Part shown: in pieces, positions 37,285 to 46,546 of the stretch
Layout of the letters: each line of letters opens with the position of its first letter
How positions within the stretch are numbered: position 1 is the first letter of the stretch
From: Pseudoalteromonas undina
Lineage (GTDB): Bacteria; Pseudomonadota; Gammaproteobacteria; Enterobacterales; Alteromonadaceae
Assembly (NCBI RefSeq): GCF_000238275.3
Contig: NZ_AHCF03000003.1
Location: forward strand, 2,108,001 to 2,172,000
DNA length: 64,000 bases
Direction: 5' to 3'
Notes under the pieces: model-generated
Databases searched by the model: none
What the model was told of the DNA's origin: nothing
What the model saw: only the letters and a program-made list of their open reading frames with translations
Made by a program: the position numbers and the translations under genes

Positions 37285-37296
37285 GCAAAAACGGGG
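37276..37296. terminator. Hairpin at the shared end of the oxygenase and ubiA genes
   Basis: CCCCGTT and AACGGGG pair around seven bases across the overlapping stop codons of two convergent genes. There is no T run, so it may be only a weak pause or chance. Confidence 0.3.
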
Positions 37297-38159
37297 TAAG
37301 AAAATAATAAACCAATAAAAATAGCCAGTCCTACGTAATGGTTATTTAAAAATGCTTTAAAACAATTATCTCGCTGGCGTAAATGAATCAAACGCTGTTG
37401 ATACACAAGTAACATTGCTGCAATAGCTAATCCCAACCAAAAACTAAATCCTATTTGATTCATCAACCCAATTAAAACCATCAACGCAAAAAAGCTAAAG
37501 TTAAGTAGCGCTATAATATGGCGGTCATAACTGGCGAATAAAATAGCGGTTGATTTTACTCCTATTTTTAAATCATCGTCTCTATCAACCATTGCGTACA
37601 TAGTGTCGTAAGCCACCGTCCAGCAAATATTGGCAATAAATAGCAACCATGCCTGCACGGGTAGAGAGTTTATTGATGCCATAAAAGCCATAGGGATTGC
37701 CCAACCAAAAGCCGCGCCCAATACAACTTGAGGAAGTTGTGTGTAACGTTTCATAAAGGGATAACAAAACGCTAATCCAAGTGCACCAAACGATAACAAA
37801 ATAGTATTGGTATTAAGCAGTAATACTAATATAAAAGCGATGACAACGAGTAATAAAAACAAACTAATGGCTTCGCCACTACTTACCGCTCCGGTCGCTA
37901 GCGGCCGCTGACAAGTACGCTTTACTGAGCCATCAATTTTTCTATCGGCAAAGTCATTGATAACGCATCCTGCGCTTCGCATAACTATTACTCCAAGGGT
38001 AAACACAATGAAATTCGTTAAGCTAGGCAGACCATCATTCGCTATCCATAATGCCCAATAAGTTGGCCAAAGTAGCAATAAAGTGCCTATGGGCTTATCA
38101 ATTCGCATTAACTGGATGTAATAGGGCATATGATTAACAGACAAAGCGGCTAGTTTCAT
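37281..38159 (-). CDS. ubiA: 4-hydroxybenzoate octaprenyltransferase UbiA
   Basis: Attaches the polyprenyl chain to 4-hydroxybenzoate in ubiquinone synthesis, in the inner membrane. The 292 residues have the two Asp-rich motifs of the family: [15 protein letters not shown] near residue 68 and [12 protein letters not shown] near 191, with about eight helices between and after them. It starts within the stop codon of ubiC (ATGA overlap), so translation is coupled, and UbiC supplies its substrate. Confidence 0.96.
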   Translation of the reverse strand: MKLAALSVNHMPYYIQLMRIDKPIGTLLLLWPTYWALWIANDGLPSLTNFIVFTLGVIVMRSAGCVINDFADRKIDGSVKRTCQRPLATGAVSSGEAISLFLLLVVIAFILVLLLNTNTILLSFGALGLAFCYPFMKRYTQLPQVVLGAAFGWAIPMAFMASINSLPVQAWLLFIANICWTVAYDTMYAMVDRDDDLKIGVKSTAILFASYDRHIIALLNFSFFALMVLIGLMNQIGFSFWLGLAIAAMLLVYQQRLIHLRQRDNCFKAFLNNHYVGLAIFIGLLFSYPVFA

Positions 38160-38701
38160 GAGTATAAGTAAGCTCCTGGTAAAAAAACCTCACAGACCAA
38201 AAATTGATAGTTATGTAAAGAAAATACGCTGCGTCTGCCCAGTAAAGAGTGATTCGGTAAATTAAGTTCGCTCACCAGTGATTGCAATGAGTGATTATCA
38301 TCAAAGCGAGCAATTTCAATATCAGTGCGCCTTAACGCAGGATCTTGAAAGATAACATCACCTAACGGGCGTTCTCCCATATTGTGCAGCTGATTGTTTG
38401 TATTATTGCTTGTTACTGGCAACCAACTTTGAGCATAAACAATCGGTTGTTCATCACACAACAGTAGCACTTCACGGTTAAGTACTGTACTTACCTGCTC
38501 ACTTAATAGCGTTTGCTGTGATTGAGAAAGGTCTACTTTTTGCTCACTCAATACTTTTACAGCAAAACGCTGAGACTGACTTTTTAATTTAGCTGTTAAA
38601 GAATGCGGTTCAAATAACCACTCTTTCTCAGCGTTAGATAAGCCAGTCACTTGAGCGGTACTCTGCCAATTGGCAGATAAAGAAAGAGGAAAAGTAATCA
38701 C
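38156..38701 (-). CDS. ubiC: Chorismate pyruvate-lyase UbiC
   Basis: Makes 4-hydroxybenzoate and pyruvate from chorismate, the entry to ubiquinone. The 181 residues follow the family pattern with [17 protein letters not shown] near the N-terminus, the conserved [10 protein letters not shown] with the active-site Arg near 125, and [24 protein letters not shown] at the end, which binds the carboxylates and contributes the catalytic Glu. It is followed directly by ubiA. About 250 bases upstream of it hold no feature that I can support. Confidence 0.93.
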   Translation of the reverse strand: MITFPLSLSANWQSTAQVTGLSNAEKEWLFEPHSLTAKLKSQSQRFAVKVLSEQKVDLSQSQQTLLSEQVSTVLNREVLLLCDEQPIVYAQSWLPVTSNNTNNQLHNMGERPLGDVIFQDPALRRTDIEIARFDDNHSLQSLVSELNLPNHSLLGRRSVFSLHNYQFLVCEVFLPGAYLYS

Positions 38702-38949
38702 AATAACTCTACTTGAAAAAAATCAGAGAGATCATAACATTGCCAACGAATTTGAAAAAGCGCGATTTACTCAATACCAAGCACATCCTGTGTCATAAAA
38801 AGCTAATCAGCATTTGACTCTCGCTATTGCCTATCCCAAACTTGAATCCAGAGTACTTTTACAAACACAACAAATAACAGCATCTTGCTGTATCTTATTT
38901 ACTAATAAGTATAAACTATTTGTAACCAGTTTACGGAAACGCTTTTGAA

Positions 38950-39348
38950 ATGAAAAAAACAGTATTTACAGGCCTTTTTATTCTTTTAGTCAGCCTAACT
39001 AGCTTATCAGCACGTGCTGAGTCTACTGTGGGTTATTTTGGGTTTGAGCCAGACATTATTACCAATTACATTGGTCCATCAAGTAAAAAAATGGGTTACG
39101 TTCGCGTCACGGTAGATTTAATGCTAAACAAAACATCCGATATTGCCATTGTAGAACATCACACCCCGCTGTTACGTGATGCGCTAGTAGAGATATTATC
39201 AAAAGAGCCTGAAAACAAAATAAAGTCTTTAACAGGGCGTGAGCAAATTCGCCTTAAAAGCGCAGAAAAACTAAAAAGCTTACTTAAGGAAGAAACAGGC
39301 CAAGAAATAATCCGAGACCTGTTATTTACTAAATATTTATATCATTAG
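38950..39348 (+). CDS. FliL-like protein with a cleavable signal peptide
   Basis: 132 residues. A signal peptide (KKTVFTGLFILLVSLTSLS, cut near ARA/ES) is followed by a domain resembling FliL: MGYVRVTVDLMLNK, then VEHHTPLLRDALVEILSKE, and the closing LKEETGQEIIRDLLFTKYLY. FliL proper is a flagellar basal-body protein anchored by a transmembrane helix. Here the anchor appears to be a cleavable signal, and there are no flagellar genes around. Its role is probably separate from the flagellar stator but unproven. It overlaps the convergent glpG by four bases. Confidence 0.82.
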   Translation: MKKTVFTGLFILLVSLTSLSARAESTVGYFGFEPDIITNYIGPSSKKMGYVRVTVDLMLNKTSDIAIVEHHTPLLRDALVEILSKEPENKIKSLTGREQIRLKSAEKLKSLLKEETGQEIIRDLLFTKYLYH

Positions 39349-40166
39349 GCGCTTTTTGTTTTAAAAAGCTGAGCGGTATAGGCAAAAGCCATACCGCTAA
39401 CAAGCCCACCTAAGTGTGCCCAATTAGCCATTCCAACAAATAATACATCTGCAAAACCAAGTACTAACCATACCAGCATAAAACCAACAATTGCGGTTGT
39501 AACCAGTGCAGGCTGTTTAGGGTTAAGCGCGCTGTAAATCCAACAAAAGCCTAACAACCCATATACAACACCGCTAAGCCCACCAAAGTTAGGACCGACC
39601 ATTAAGTACTGTGCCCAATTACTTATTAAAGCGGTAACTAAAAACAGCCCGATTAAACTCGACTTACCACATTGCTTTTCAATGTTGTCACCCAGTGATA
39701 CCCACCAAATTAAGTTAAACACAATATGCATAGCGCTAAAATGCACAACAGCAGGTGTTAACCAGGTAAGTGGTGACGCAGGATTGAACTGCAACGCCAT
39801 ATAAATAGGCTCAAACGCACCAAATAAAAAGGCAATATAAACAACAATGCTGAGAATACTAACACCTTGATTAAGCCAGCTTAAGGCTTTAAAACGAGCG
39901 ACTAAATTAAGTGACTGCCCTTGATACTTTAACGGTGACTGCGTAGTACCTACTTGCCATGATGCTTGTTGGTAACGCTCATGATTAGGGTTTTTAGCAA
40001 ATTCGTTCCATAAAGGCTGCACTGCATGGAAGTCTTCAGGTGCCACACTAATAACAAGCGTATGACCATCCTCAGTACGAATTTGCCCTGTAAGCCCTTG
40101 GCTTTTTAGGTAATCTATAAAGCCCTGTGCAGCACGGGGGTTAGTTAGACTGCCTAGCTCTATCAT
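39345..40166 (-). CDS. glpG: Rhomboid intramembrane serine protease GlpG
   Basis: Cleaves membrane protein substrates within the inner membrane. The 273 residues consist of an N-terminal cytosolic domain (about 1-70), a linker, and six helices. The catalytic dyad is Ser198 in GGLSGVVYG and His251 in NWAHLGGLVSG, matching Ser201 and His254 of the E. coli enzyme. The conserved HIVFNLIWW of helix 2 is also present. It overlaps glpE by four bases. GlpR, its neighbour in E. coli, is absent here. Confidence 0.96.
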   Translation of the reverse strand: MIELGSLTNPRAAQGFIDYLKSQGLTGQIRTEDGHTLVISVAPEDFHAVQPLWNEFAKNPNHERYQQASWQVGTTQSPLKYQGQSLNLVARFKALSWLNQGVSILSIVVYIAFLFGAFEPIYMALQFNPASPLTWLTPAVVHFSAMHIVFNLIWWVSLGDNIEKQCGKSSLIGLFLVTALISNWAQYLMVGPNFGGLSGVVYGLLGFCWIYSALNPKQPALVTTAIVGFMLVWLVLGFADVLFVGMANWAHLGGLVSGMAFAYTAQLFKTKSA

Positions 40167-40480
40167 CGTGCTACTTTATCCTTGTAAGCGGCTTCCCACG
40201 CAGTAAAACCGCCATCCATGCTGTAAACATCTTCAAAGCCTTGCTCTACTAAGTAACTTGCTGCACCCTGTGAGCTCATGCCGTGATAACAAACAATAAT
40301 AATCGGCTGGTCAAACTCTTTTTCCATCATAAATTGGGCGATATTTGCATTTGAAAGCGCTTCAGAGCCAGGAATGTGCCCTGTCTGATACGAATTAGGA
40401 TCGCGAATATCGGCAATCACCACATCTTCTTTGTCTAGTAGTTCGAGGGTTTGTGCGATTGATATATGTTTAAATGCCAT
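40163..40480 (-). CDS. glpE: Thiosulfate sulfurtransferase GlpE
   Basis: A single-domain rhodanese of 105 residues that transfers sulfur from thiosulfate to cyanide or thioredoxin in vitro. The active-site loop is CYHGMSS with the persulfide Cys64. The structural segment ADIRDPNSYQTGHIPGSEAL near residue 23 is typical. It overlaps glpG by four bases, keeping the E. coli gene pair order. Its physiological partner is not known. Confidence 0.95.
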   Translation of the reverse strand: MAFKHISIAQTLELLDKEDVVIADIRDPNSYQTGHIPGSEALSNANIAQFMMEKEFDQPIIIVCYHGMSSQGAASYLVEQGFEDVYSMDGGFTAWEAAYKDKVAR

Positions 40481-40498
40481 AGTACTCTCTTATAATTA

Positions 40499-40524
40499 CA
40501 AAAAAGGCGACAAATGCCGCCTTT
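40499..40524 (-). terminator. Terminator of tdh
   Basis: On the minus strand AAAGGCGGCA and TGTCGCCTTT form a stem with a short loop, ending in TTTTTT. It lies between the tdh stop and the glpE start. Confidence 0.8.
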
Positions 40525-40545
40525 AATTCTCTTAACAGGGGATAA

Positions 40546-41571
40546 TTAATCCCAGTTAAGAATTACTTTACCCGATTGGCCTGAAATCATCATATCAAAG
40601 CCAGCTTGGAAGTCATCAATTGAATACTGATGAGTAATAATTGGTTTTAAATCAAGCCCTGATTGAATCAAGCTAGCCATTTTATACCAAGTTTCAAACA
40701 TCTCACGACCGTAAATACCTTTGATCACTAAGCCTTTAAAAATAACTTGATTCCAATCGACCGCCATATCTGAAGGTGGAATACCTAACATGGCAATTTT
40801 GCCGCCATGATTCATGTTATTTAGCATGGCATTAAATGCACTCGGAACACCTGACATCTCTAAGCCAATGTCAAAGCCTTCGGTCATACCTAGCTCTTTA
40901 GCTACATCTTCAAGCTTTTCATTCGCAACGTTTACAGCACGCGTTGCGCCCATTTTACGTGCTAAGTCTAGGCGGTATTCATTTACGTCGGTGATAACCA
41001 CATGGCGTGCACCTACATGTTTGGCTACAGCCGCGGCCATAATACCAATAGGGCCTGCACCAGTGATTAATACATCCTCACCCACTAAGTCAAACGATAA
41101 TGCAGTATGTACAGCATTACCAAACGGGTCAAAAATAGAGGCCAGTTCATCGCTAATGTTATCTGGGATTTTAAACGCGTTAAATGCTGGAATAACTAAG
41201 TACTCAGCAAATGCACCTTCACGGTTAACACCCACACCGGTTGTATTACGGCATAAATGAACACGTCCAGCACGGCAGTTACGACAATGACCACAGGTTA
41301 TATGACCTTCACCAGATACACGGTCGCCAACTTCGAAACCGCGAACTTCTTGGCCCATGTCAATTACTTCACCCACATATTCGTGGCCAACCACCATAGG
41401 TGTAGGAATAGTGTTTTGTGCCCACTCATCCCACTTGTAAATATGAACATCGGTACCACAAATGGCTGTTTTACGAATCTTAATTAACAGATCGTTATGA
41501 CCTACTTCAGGCTTTGGTGCATCTGTCATCCAAATGCCTGGCTCTGCTTTTAACTTTGATAATGCTTTCAT
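40546..41571 (-). CDS. tdh: L-threonine 3-dehydrogenase
   Basis: Zinc- and NAD-dependent oxidation of threonine to 2-amino-3-ketobutyrate, which Kbl then cleaves. The 341 residues from MKALSKLK have the catalytic zinc site [13 protein letters not shown] near 38, GHEYVGEV near 63, the four structural zinc cysteines in [15 protein letters not shown] near 93, and the Rossmann [19 protein letters not shown] near 165. I chose the ATG at 41571 as the family start; a GTG three codons earlier is also open. It follows kbl but is separated from it by a hairpin terminator-like element. Confidence 0.96.
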   Translation of the reverse strand: MKALSKLKAEPGIWMTDAPKPEVGHNDLLIKIRKTAICGTDVHIYKWDEWAQNTIPTPMVVGHEYVGEVIDMGQEVRGFEVGDRVSGEGHITCGHCRNCRAGRVHLCRNTTGVGVNREGAFAEYLVIPAFNAFKIPDNISDELASIFDPFGNAVHTALSFDLVGEDVLITGAGPIGIMAAAVAKHVGARHVVITDVNEYRLDLARKMGATRAVNVANEKLEDVAKELGMTEGFDIGLEMSGVPSAFNAMLNNMNHGGKIAMLGIPPSDMAVDWNQVIFKGLVIKGIYGREMFETWYKMASLIQSGLDLKPIITHQYSIDDFQAGFDMMISGQSGKVILNWD

Positions 41572-41586
41572 AATCCACACTCAATT

Positions 41587-41613
41587 AAAAAATCGCGACT
41601 TTAGCCGCGATTT
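41587..41613 (-). terminator. Terminator-like hairpin between kbl and tdh
   Basis: On the minus strand AAATCGCG and CGCGATTT form a perfect stem around an eight-base loop, followed by six T residues. It would end kbl transcripts about 15 bases before the tdh start or lower tdh expression. Confidence 0.7.
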
Positions 41614-41623
41614 AACAAGAAAA

Positions 41624-42820
41624 TTAAATAACACCAATCTCTTTACCAATACGGGTAAAGGCTGCAATGGCTGTATCAAGCTGCTCCTTGCTGTGCGCTG
41701 CAGAAATTTGGGTACGAATACGCGCCTGACCTTTTGGTACAACAGGGAATGAAAAGCCAGTTACATAAATCCCTTCAGCCAATAGTTTATCAGCCATAAG
41801 TGACGCCACTTTTGCATCCCCTAGCATCACTGGAATAATCGCATGATCTTTACCTGCACAGGTAAAACCTGCCGTTTCCATTTGCTCACGGAAGTATTTA
41901 GCGTTTGACCATAGCTTAGCGCGAAGCTCACCGCCATTTTCAAGCATTTCTAACACTTTGATTGACGCTGTTACGATTGAAGGCGCTAATGAATTTGAGA
42001 ATAAGTATGGACGTGAACGCTGACGAAGCCACTCAACAATTTCTTTTTTGCCTGAAGTATAACCACCAGAAGCTCCACCAAGCGCTTTGCCTAAGGTGCC
42101 AGTAATAATATCAACACGGTCGAGTACATTACAGTACTCAGGCGTACCTTTACCGTTTTCGCCAACAAAACCAACGGCATGTGAGTCATCAACCATAACA
42201 AGCGCGTCATATTTGTCGGCTAAATCACACACTGCTTCTAAATTACAAATGACGCCATCCATTGAGAACACGCCATCAGTAGCAATTAGTTTAGTTTTAG
42301 CACCGGCTTCATCGGCTGCAATTAATTGCTTTTCTAAATCAGCCATATCGTTATTTGCATAACGGAAACGTTTTGCTTTACATAAACGCACGCCATCAAT
42401 AATAGATGCATGGTTTAATGAATCAGAAATAATCGCATCGTCTGCACCTAAAATAGTTTCAAACAAGCCTGTATTCGCATCAAAGCATGATGAGTACAAA
42501 ATGGTGTCTTCAGTTTCTAAAAATTGACTGATTTTTTTCTCAAGCGTTTTATGAATATCTTGGGTACCACAAATAAAACGCACTGAGGCAACACCAAAGC
42601 CATGGTCATCTAAGCCTTGTTGGGCAGCTGCAATTAGCTCTGGGCTGTTAGCTAAACCTAAGTAGTTGTTAGCACAAAAGTTAATAACCTTATCACCTGA
42701 TGCCACTTCAATTTGAGCTTGCTGCTGTGAAGTGATAACACGTTCATTTTTGTACAAACCTTCAGCTTTGACGTCTTCGATTTGCTGTTGTAATTGGCTA
42801 AAAAAAGCAGATGCTCTCAT
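41624..42820 (-). CDS. kbl: 2-amino-3-ketobutyrate CoA ligase (glycine C-acetyltransferase)
   Basis: Cleaves 2-amino-3-ketobutyrate with CoA to glycine and acetyl-CoA. The 398-residue alpha-oxoamine synthase has the PLP lysine in [14 protein letters not shown] near residue 244. Family motifs present are [17 protein letters not shown] near 45, [17 protein letters not shown] near 132, and [20 protein letters not shown] near 205. It precedes tdh, the usual pair for threonine degradation. The ATG has GGAGATCACAG before it. Confidence 0.96.
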   Translation of the reverse strand: MRASAFFSQLQQQIEDVKAEGLYKNERVITSQQQAQIEVASGDKVINFCANNYLGLANSPELIAAAQQGLDDHGFGVASVRFICGTQDIHKTLEKKISQFLETEDTILYSSCFDANTGLFETILGADDAIISDSLNHASIIDGVRLCKAKRFRYANNDMADLEKQLIAADEAGAKTKLIATDGVFSMDGVICNLEAVCDLADKYDALVMVDDSHAVGFVGENGKGTPEYCNVLDRVDIITGTLGKALGGASGGYTSGKKEIVEWLRQRSRPYLFSNSLAPSIVTASIKVLEMLENGGELRAKLWSNAKYFREQMETAGFTCAGKDHAIIPVMLGDAKVASLMADKLLAEGIYVTGFSFPVVPKGQARIRTQISAAHSKEQLDTAIAAFTRIGKEIGVI

Positions 42821-42940
42821 CTGTGATCTCCATTTGGTTGAACGGGTTAAACAGCAGACGTGTTGCTGCTATTTATAATGCGGGTATTGTAAAAGTTTAA
42901 GCGCGAAATTGCACTGTTTGTCATTCGTCGCAAATTAGCT

Positions 42941-42964
42941 AACTGGCAGGAAAAGCTGCCAGTT
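42941..42964 (-). terminator. Hairpin after gmhB
   Basis: AACTGGCAG and CTGCCAGTT form a perfect nine-bp stem around six bases. No T run follows on either strand, so its role as a terminator is uncertain. Confidence 0.4.
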
Positions 42965-42983
42965 TACAGGCGTGAGGTATGCA

Positions 42984-43553
42984 CTAAAGCAGATCAGCAA
43001 GCAAAACAGGAAGTTCCTTGATTGAGTCACAAACATAGTCAGCAGACTTTACGGCTTGCTCATCAACTGCTTGCCCCGAACGTACCAGTATTTTAGTACG
43101 GATATTAGCGCTCATAGCAGCTTGCATATCACCTCGTTTGTCTCCCACCATCACACTAAGTGCAGGGTCGATATGATGATCTTTTATTCCTTGTAGCAAC
43201 ATACCAGGCGCTGGTTTTCTGCAATCGCAATCTGTTAAATACGCTGGCAATGCATTTTTAGGGTGATGAGGACAAAAATAAACATCAGTAATTTCAATTT
43301 GATGATGACTAAACTGCGCTTTCATCCATATGTTAAGAGCAAAAAAATCGGCTTCTGAGTAATAACCTCGACCAATACCTGATTGGTTCGTTACAACAAT
43401 TATTTTATAGCCCGCGTCATAGAATGCTTTACACGTTGAAAACACACCCTCTATAAATTCAAACTCTTCGCTTTTAAATACATAGCCATGATCAACATTT
43501 ACTACACCATCACGGTCTAAAAAAAGCGCCTTATTTGTGTGTTTACCATTCAT
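42984..43553 (-). CDS. gmhB: D-glycero-beta-D-manno-heptose 1,7-bisphosphate 7-phosphatase GmhB
   Basis: Removes the 7-phosphate in ADP-heptose synthesis for LPS inner core. The 189-residue HAD phosphatase has FLDRDGVVNVDHGYV (nucleophile Asp and acid Asp) near residue 12, VVTNQSGIGRGYYSE near 55, the zinc-binding CPHHPKN with CDCRKPAPGM near 95-115, and VGDKRGDMQAA near 138. It overlaps the glycosyltransferase upstream by four bases. With hldE and gmhA later in the window, three of the four ADP-heptose genes are present; the epimerase hldD is not seen. Confidence 0.95.
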   Translation of the reverse strand: MNGKHTNKALFLDRDGVVNVDHGYVFKSEEFEFIEGVFSTCKAFYDAGYKIIVVTNQSGIGRGYYSEADFFALNIWMKAQFSHHQIEITDVYFCPHHPKNALPAYLTDCDCRKPAPGMLLQGIKDHHIDPALSVMVGDKRGDMQAAMSANIRTKILVRSGQAVDEQAVKSADYVCDSIKELPVLLADLL

Positions 43554-44611
43554 AATAACGACTCTTTTTTAACAACATGGTCAAACATTTCTTTTACTGT
43601 ATCCGTAGTTACTTGACTCATTAAATCATCGCCCTTAACCCGAGTACCCCAAGGTAATTGCTCGGCGGTTTTACCTGTGTGCTTTAATAAGTTTTGGTGA
43701 TAAACCTCAACCACGTAATCTTGGTATAAATAAGGCCCCGTTCGCGCTGGGTTTGAATGCGCATATAAGCCAATAACCGGTGTGCCCACAGTCACCGCCA
43801 TATGAGCTGGTCCTGTGTCAGGTGCCAGTACTAAGTCTGCACGCTTAAGTACGCACAATAATTCTTTGAGTTTTGTTTTACCCACCAAGTTCAGAATGGG
43901 TGAATCAGAGTGTTTAATGATGTTATTTGCTAAATTAATTTCCAGTTCAGTCGGTCCACCAGTTAATACTATTTTAAACCCCTGTGTATGTGCATAATCC
44001 GCAAGCGCGGCATAGCGTTCGGCTAACCAGTTACGCTGTGCTTTACTTGCTGCTGGCGAAATAACGAATAGCTTATGTGATAAATAATCATCACCTAACA
44101 GCTCATCAGCTTTAGCTTGATCTTTGTCGGTGTAGGGCATATTCCAAACAGGGACATAATCATCAACACCAATCGCTTGAGCAAAACCTTTAAATCCCTC
44201 TAAAACATGTGCCTGAGATTGGGCTTTAATGCGTTTATTAATAAATAAACTATGCAACTCTTTTGAGCGAGCCCAGTCAAAACCAATTTTAACTTTGGCA
44301 GGAATACAGCGAGCGACAAAACCAGCTCTTAAAGCCACTTGCATATTAAGTAGTACGTCAAAACACTGCCCTTTGAAGGTTTGCTTTAACTGTTTCAGTG
44401 CCGCTTTACCTTGTTTTTTATCAAATACAACAAGCTCAACGCCAGGCAAATCTGCTAAAAGCATCGCCTCGACTTTCCCTATCACCCATGTAATTTTAGC
44501 ATTTGGATGCGCTTTTTGAATTGCTTGTACCGCACTCACTGCATGGCATACATCACCAATGGCAGAAAGACGTAAAATACAAATAGATGTGTAAGTAGGC
44601 GCTGAAGTCAC
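43550..44611 (-). CDS. Glycosyltransferase family 9 (heptosyltransferase-like)
   Basis: 353 residues. The start ILRLSAIGDVCHAVSAVQAIQKAHP and the C-terminal LAPDTGPAHMAVTVGTPVIGLY near 260-285 are the marks of ADP-heptose:LPS heptosyltransferases of the WaaF/WaaC/WaaQ group. The enzyme is cytosolic and peripheral to the inner membrane. I cannot decide which heptose it adds. It is linked by overlap to gmhB, and divergent from kdkA, so it belongs to the LPS core block. Confidence 0.88.
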   Translation of the reverse strand: MTSAPTYTSICILRLSAIGDVCHAVSAVQAIQKAHPNAKITWVIGKVEAMLLADLPGVELVVFDKKQGKAALKQLKQTFKGQCFDVLLNMQVALRAGFVARCIPAKVKIGFDWARSKELHSLFINKRIKAQSQAHVLEGFKGFAQAIGVDDYVPVWNMPYTDKDQAKADELLGDDYLSHKLFVISPAASKAQRNWLAERYAALADYAHTQGFKIVLTGGPTELEINLANNIIKHSDSPILNLVGKTKLKELLCVLKRADLVLAPDTGPAHMAVTVGTPVIGLYAHSNPARTGPYLYQDYVVEVYHQNLLKHTGKTAEQLPWGTRVKGDDLMSQVTTDTVKEMFDHVVKKESLL

Positions 44612-44734
44612 ACGTTTCCTTGGAGGTAAAATAATAAAACCTGATCTTAAATTATAATCGCGTCATTGCAAGTACTTATCCTTAGCCTGAAAACACGTTA
44701 ATATGTGCACATATTTAAGCGAATCCTATGAGCT

Positions 44735-45457
44735 ATGTTTAATCAACACGTCAAAAATAACCATGTCATTTTAAGCCATCCTCAATATAGCGCCAAAATA
44801 GAGTTAGATTGGTTTGAGCCCAATTTCTGGCAACAACAGCAAAAAATTGTCGGCGCTAAAAAGGGGCGTGCAACTGCTTGGTTTTTTAAACACGCAGATT
44901 TAACGGCTGTGTTGCGCCATTATTGGCGTGGCGGCCTAATAGGAAAACTACTTAGTGACCAATATTTATATTGGGGACTAGAGCATACGCGTGTTTATCA
45001 AGAATTTAGCTTAATGACGCAATTAATAGAGTTAGGCTTAAATGTACCAAAGCCTATTGCAGCTAAAGTGAGTCGCTATGGCTTCATTTACCGAGGTGAT
45101 ATTATTACTGAAGCGGTTAGCGGTGCTAAAAGTATATTAGATATACTGATTGAACGCACATTGAGTGAAGCTGAGATAAAAAAAATAGCACAAACTATTG
45201 CCCAATTTCATAGTAAAGGGGTTTATCACGCTGATTTAAATATTAATAATATTTTATTTGATGACTCTGGTGATGTTTACATTATCGACTTTGATCGTGG
45301 CGAAATAAAAACACCCGATATAAAATGGCAACAGAGCAACATGTCTCGCCTACAGCGCTCCTTTTTAAAAGAGCAAAGCCGCAACAGCCACTTTCATTGG
45401 CAGCAAAACGATTGGCAAACATTACATAATGACTATAACCAAGAGCTCGAATGCTAA
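44735..45457 (+). CDS. kdkA: 3-deoxy-D-manno-octulosonic acid kinase KdkA
   Basis: Phosphorylates Kdo in the lipid A-Kdo core, giving Kdo 4-phosphate. The 240-residue kinase fold has the glycine-rich-like start region RHYWRGGLIGKLLSD near 66, IIEAVSGAKS-like segment near 130, YHADLNINNILFDD near 167 (catalytic loop with Asp and Asn) and IIDFDRGEIK near 190 (metal-binding Asp). This is the Haemophilus/Vibrio-type KdkA layout. It stands alone on the plus strand between two minus-strand glycosyltransferase operons, almost touching the next stop codon. Confidence 0.93.
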   Translation: MFNQHVKNNHVILSHPQYSAKIELDWFEPNFWQQQQKIVGAKKGRATAWFFKHADLTAVLRHYWRGGLIGKLLSDQYLYWGLEHTRVYQEFSLMTQLIELGLNVPKPIAAKVSRYGFIYRGDIITEAVSGAKSILDILIERTLSEAEIKKIAQTIAQFHSKGVYHADLNINNILFDDSGDVYIIDFDRGEIKTPDIKWQQSNMSRLQRSFLKEQSRNSHFHWQQNDWQTLHNDYNQELEC

Positions 45458-45460
45458 TAT

Positions 45461-46546
45461 TCAGCGCGCCATTGCTAAATATTGGTCTGCTACAGCATCT
45501 GCAGAGACCTTTTTCAAAATAGTGGCCTTTTTCATATCGGGGCTATCAATTAAAACGTCTTCAATGGCCTTTGCTAATAAGTCACTTTGCTCTGTTGGTA
45601 CCAGATATTTGCTTAATTCTTCGGTTAATATTTCATTGGGACCAAAATTACAATTAGTACTTACCACGGGTGTACCTATGGCTATAGCTTCAATTAATAC
45701 GGTTGGTAGCCCTTCAAAGTCAGAACTTAATACAAGAGCTTTAGCCTGCTTAATCCAGTTATAAGGATTTTGTTCGAATCCAGGAACAATAAGTTGATTT
45801 TCGATTCCGTATTGTTTGGCTAACTTAAATGCTTTCTCTTTCTTATTACACAATAATACTAATTTATATTTTTTATCTAATTTAGCAAATGCAGCAAACA
45901 GAACATCATGACGTTTTTGTTTAGCAAATCGTCCAACATGAATAAGATAAGGAGAGGTCGGTATGTTGATATTTACCTCATTTGCTTGCTCATTCATAAT
46001 TTTAAAATTAAAAGGATTGTAAATAGTTGTCATTGCGCTGGGGGTAATTAAAGGGCTCTGGCGTATTTCCTCTTCAACACCTTTTGAAACACAGATCAAA
46101 GACTTCCCATTTAAATTTTGTTTGCTTCTTTTAAGATATAAATAAGAAAATGGACCTAATTTTTTTTGCCTAGCAAGTTCAGCATTAACTGAGTTATGAA
46201 CAACAAAATGGATATTTTCTATTTTACTTTTTGCTAATAAGTTATTACTACGATCTAAATTAGAAAGTACTAAATCAATAGAACCAAGTTGAAGTAACTT
46301 TTGCTCAAACCATGTCTCTAATACTTTAACATTCTTTTTTATCTGCCAAAATCGATCAACTTTTGTTGCTCGACCTGAAAATAAACTTTCAACAGATAAG
46401 GTGTTTGGAATGTCATATTCAATATTTTGCGCCAATGACAAAATAGTCACATTGTGGGCTTTTGATACCATTTCCTGCGCCAAAGTAAGCATTACTTTTT
46501 CAGCGCCACCACCAACGAGGGAGTCAATTACAATAACAATATTCAT
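45461..46546 (-). CDS. Glycosyltransferase family 4
   Basis: 361 residues of GT-B fold. It has an N-terminal VIDSLVGGGAEKVMLTLAQEM typical of family 4, and the nucleotide-sugar site YLIHVGRFAKQKRHDVLFAAF near 200 and DFEGLPTVLIEAIAIGTPVVST near 290-312 with the EX7E-type Glu pair. No membrane helices. Its acceptor and donor are unknown, but it lies in the LPS core block and is overlapped by the next gene, so a core or surface polysaccharide role is inferred. It looks somewhat more AT-rich than its neighbours. Confidence 0.88.
   Translation of the reverse strand: MNIVIVIDSLVGGGAEKVMLTLAQEMVSKAHNVTILSLAQNIEYDIPNTLSVESLFSGRATKVDRFWQIKKNVKVLETWFEQKLLQLGSIDLVLSNLDRSNNLLAKSKIENIHFVVHNSVNAELARQKKLGPFSYLYLKRSKQNLNGKSLICVSKGVEEEIRQSPLITPSAMTTIYNPFNFKIMNEQANEVNINIPTSPYLIHVGRFAKQKRHDVLFAAFAKLDKKYKLVLLCNKKEKAFKLAKQYGIENQLIVPGFEQNPYNWIKQAKALVLSSDFEGLPTVLIEAIAIGTPVVSTNCNFGPNEILTEELSKYLVPTEQSDLLAKAIEDVLIDSPDMKKATILKKVSADAVADQYLAMAR

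Noticed and set aside
40814..41487. Plus-strand frames antisense to tdh
   Set aside because: They mirror the well-conserved tdh gene; the long open length comes from its codon pattern.
45429..45764. A plus-strand frame across the end of kdkA and the family 4 glycosyltransferase gene
   Set aside because: It is antisense to the well-supported glycosyltransferase, with Ser/Ala-rich composition typical of shadow frames.
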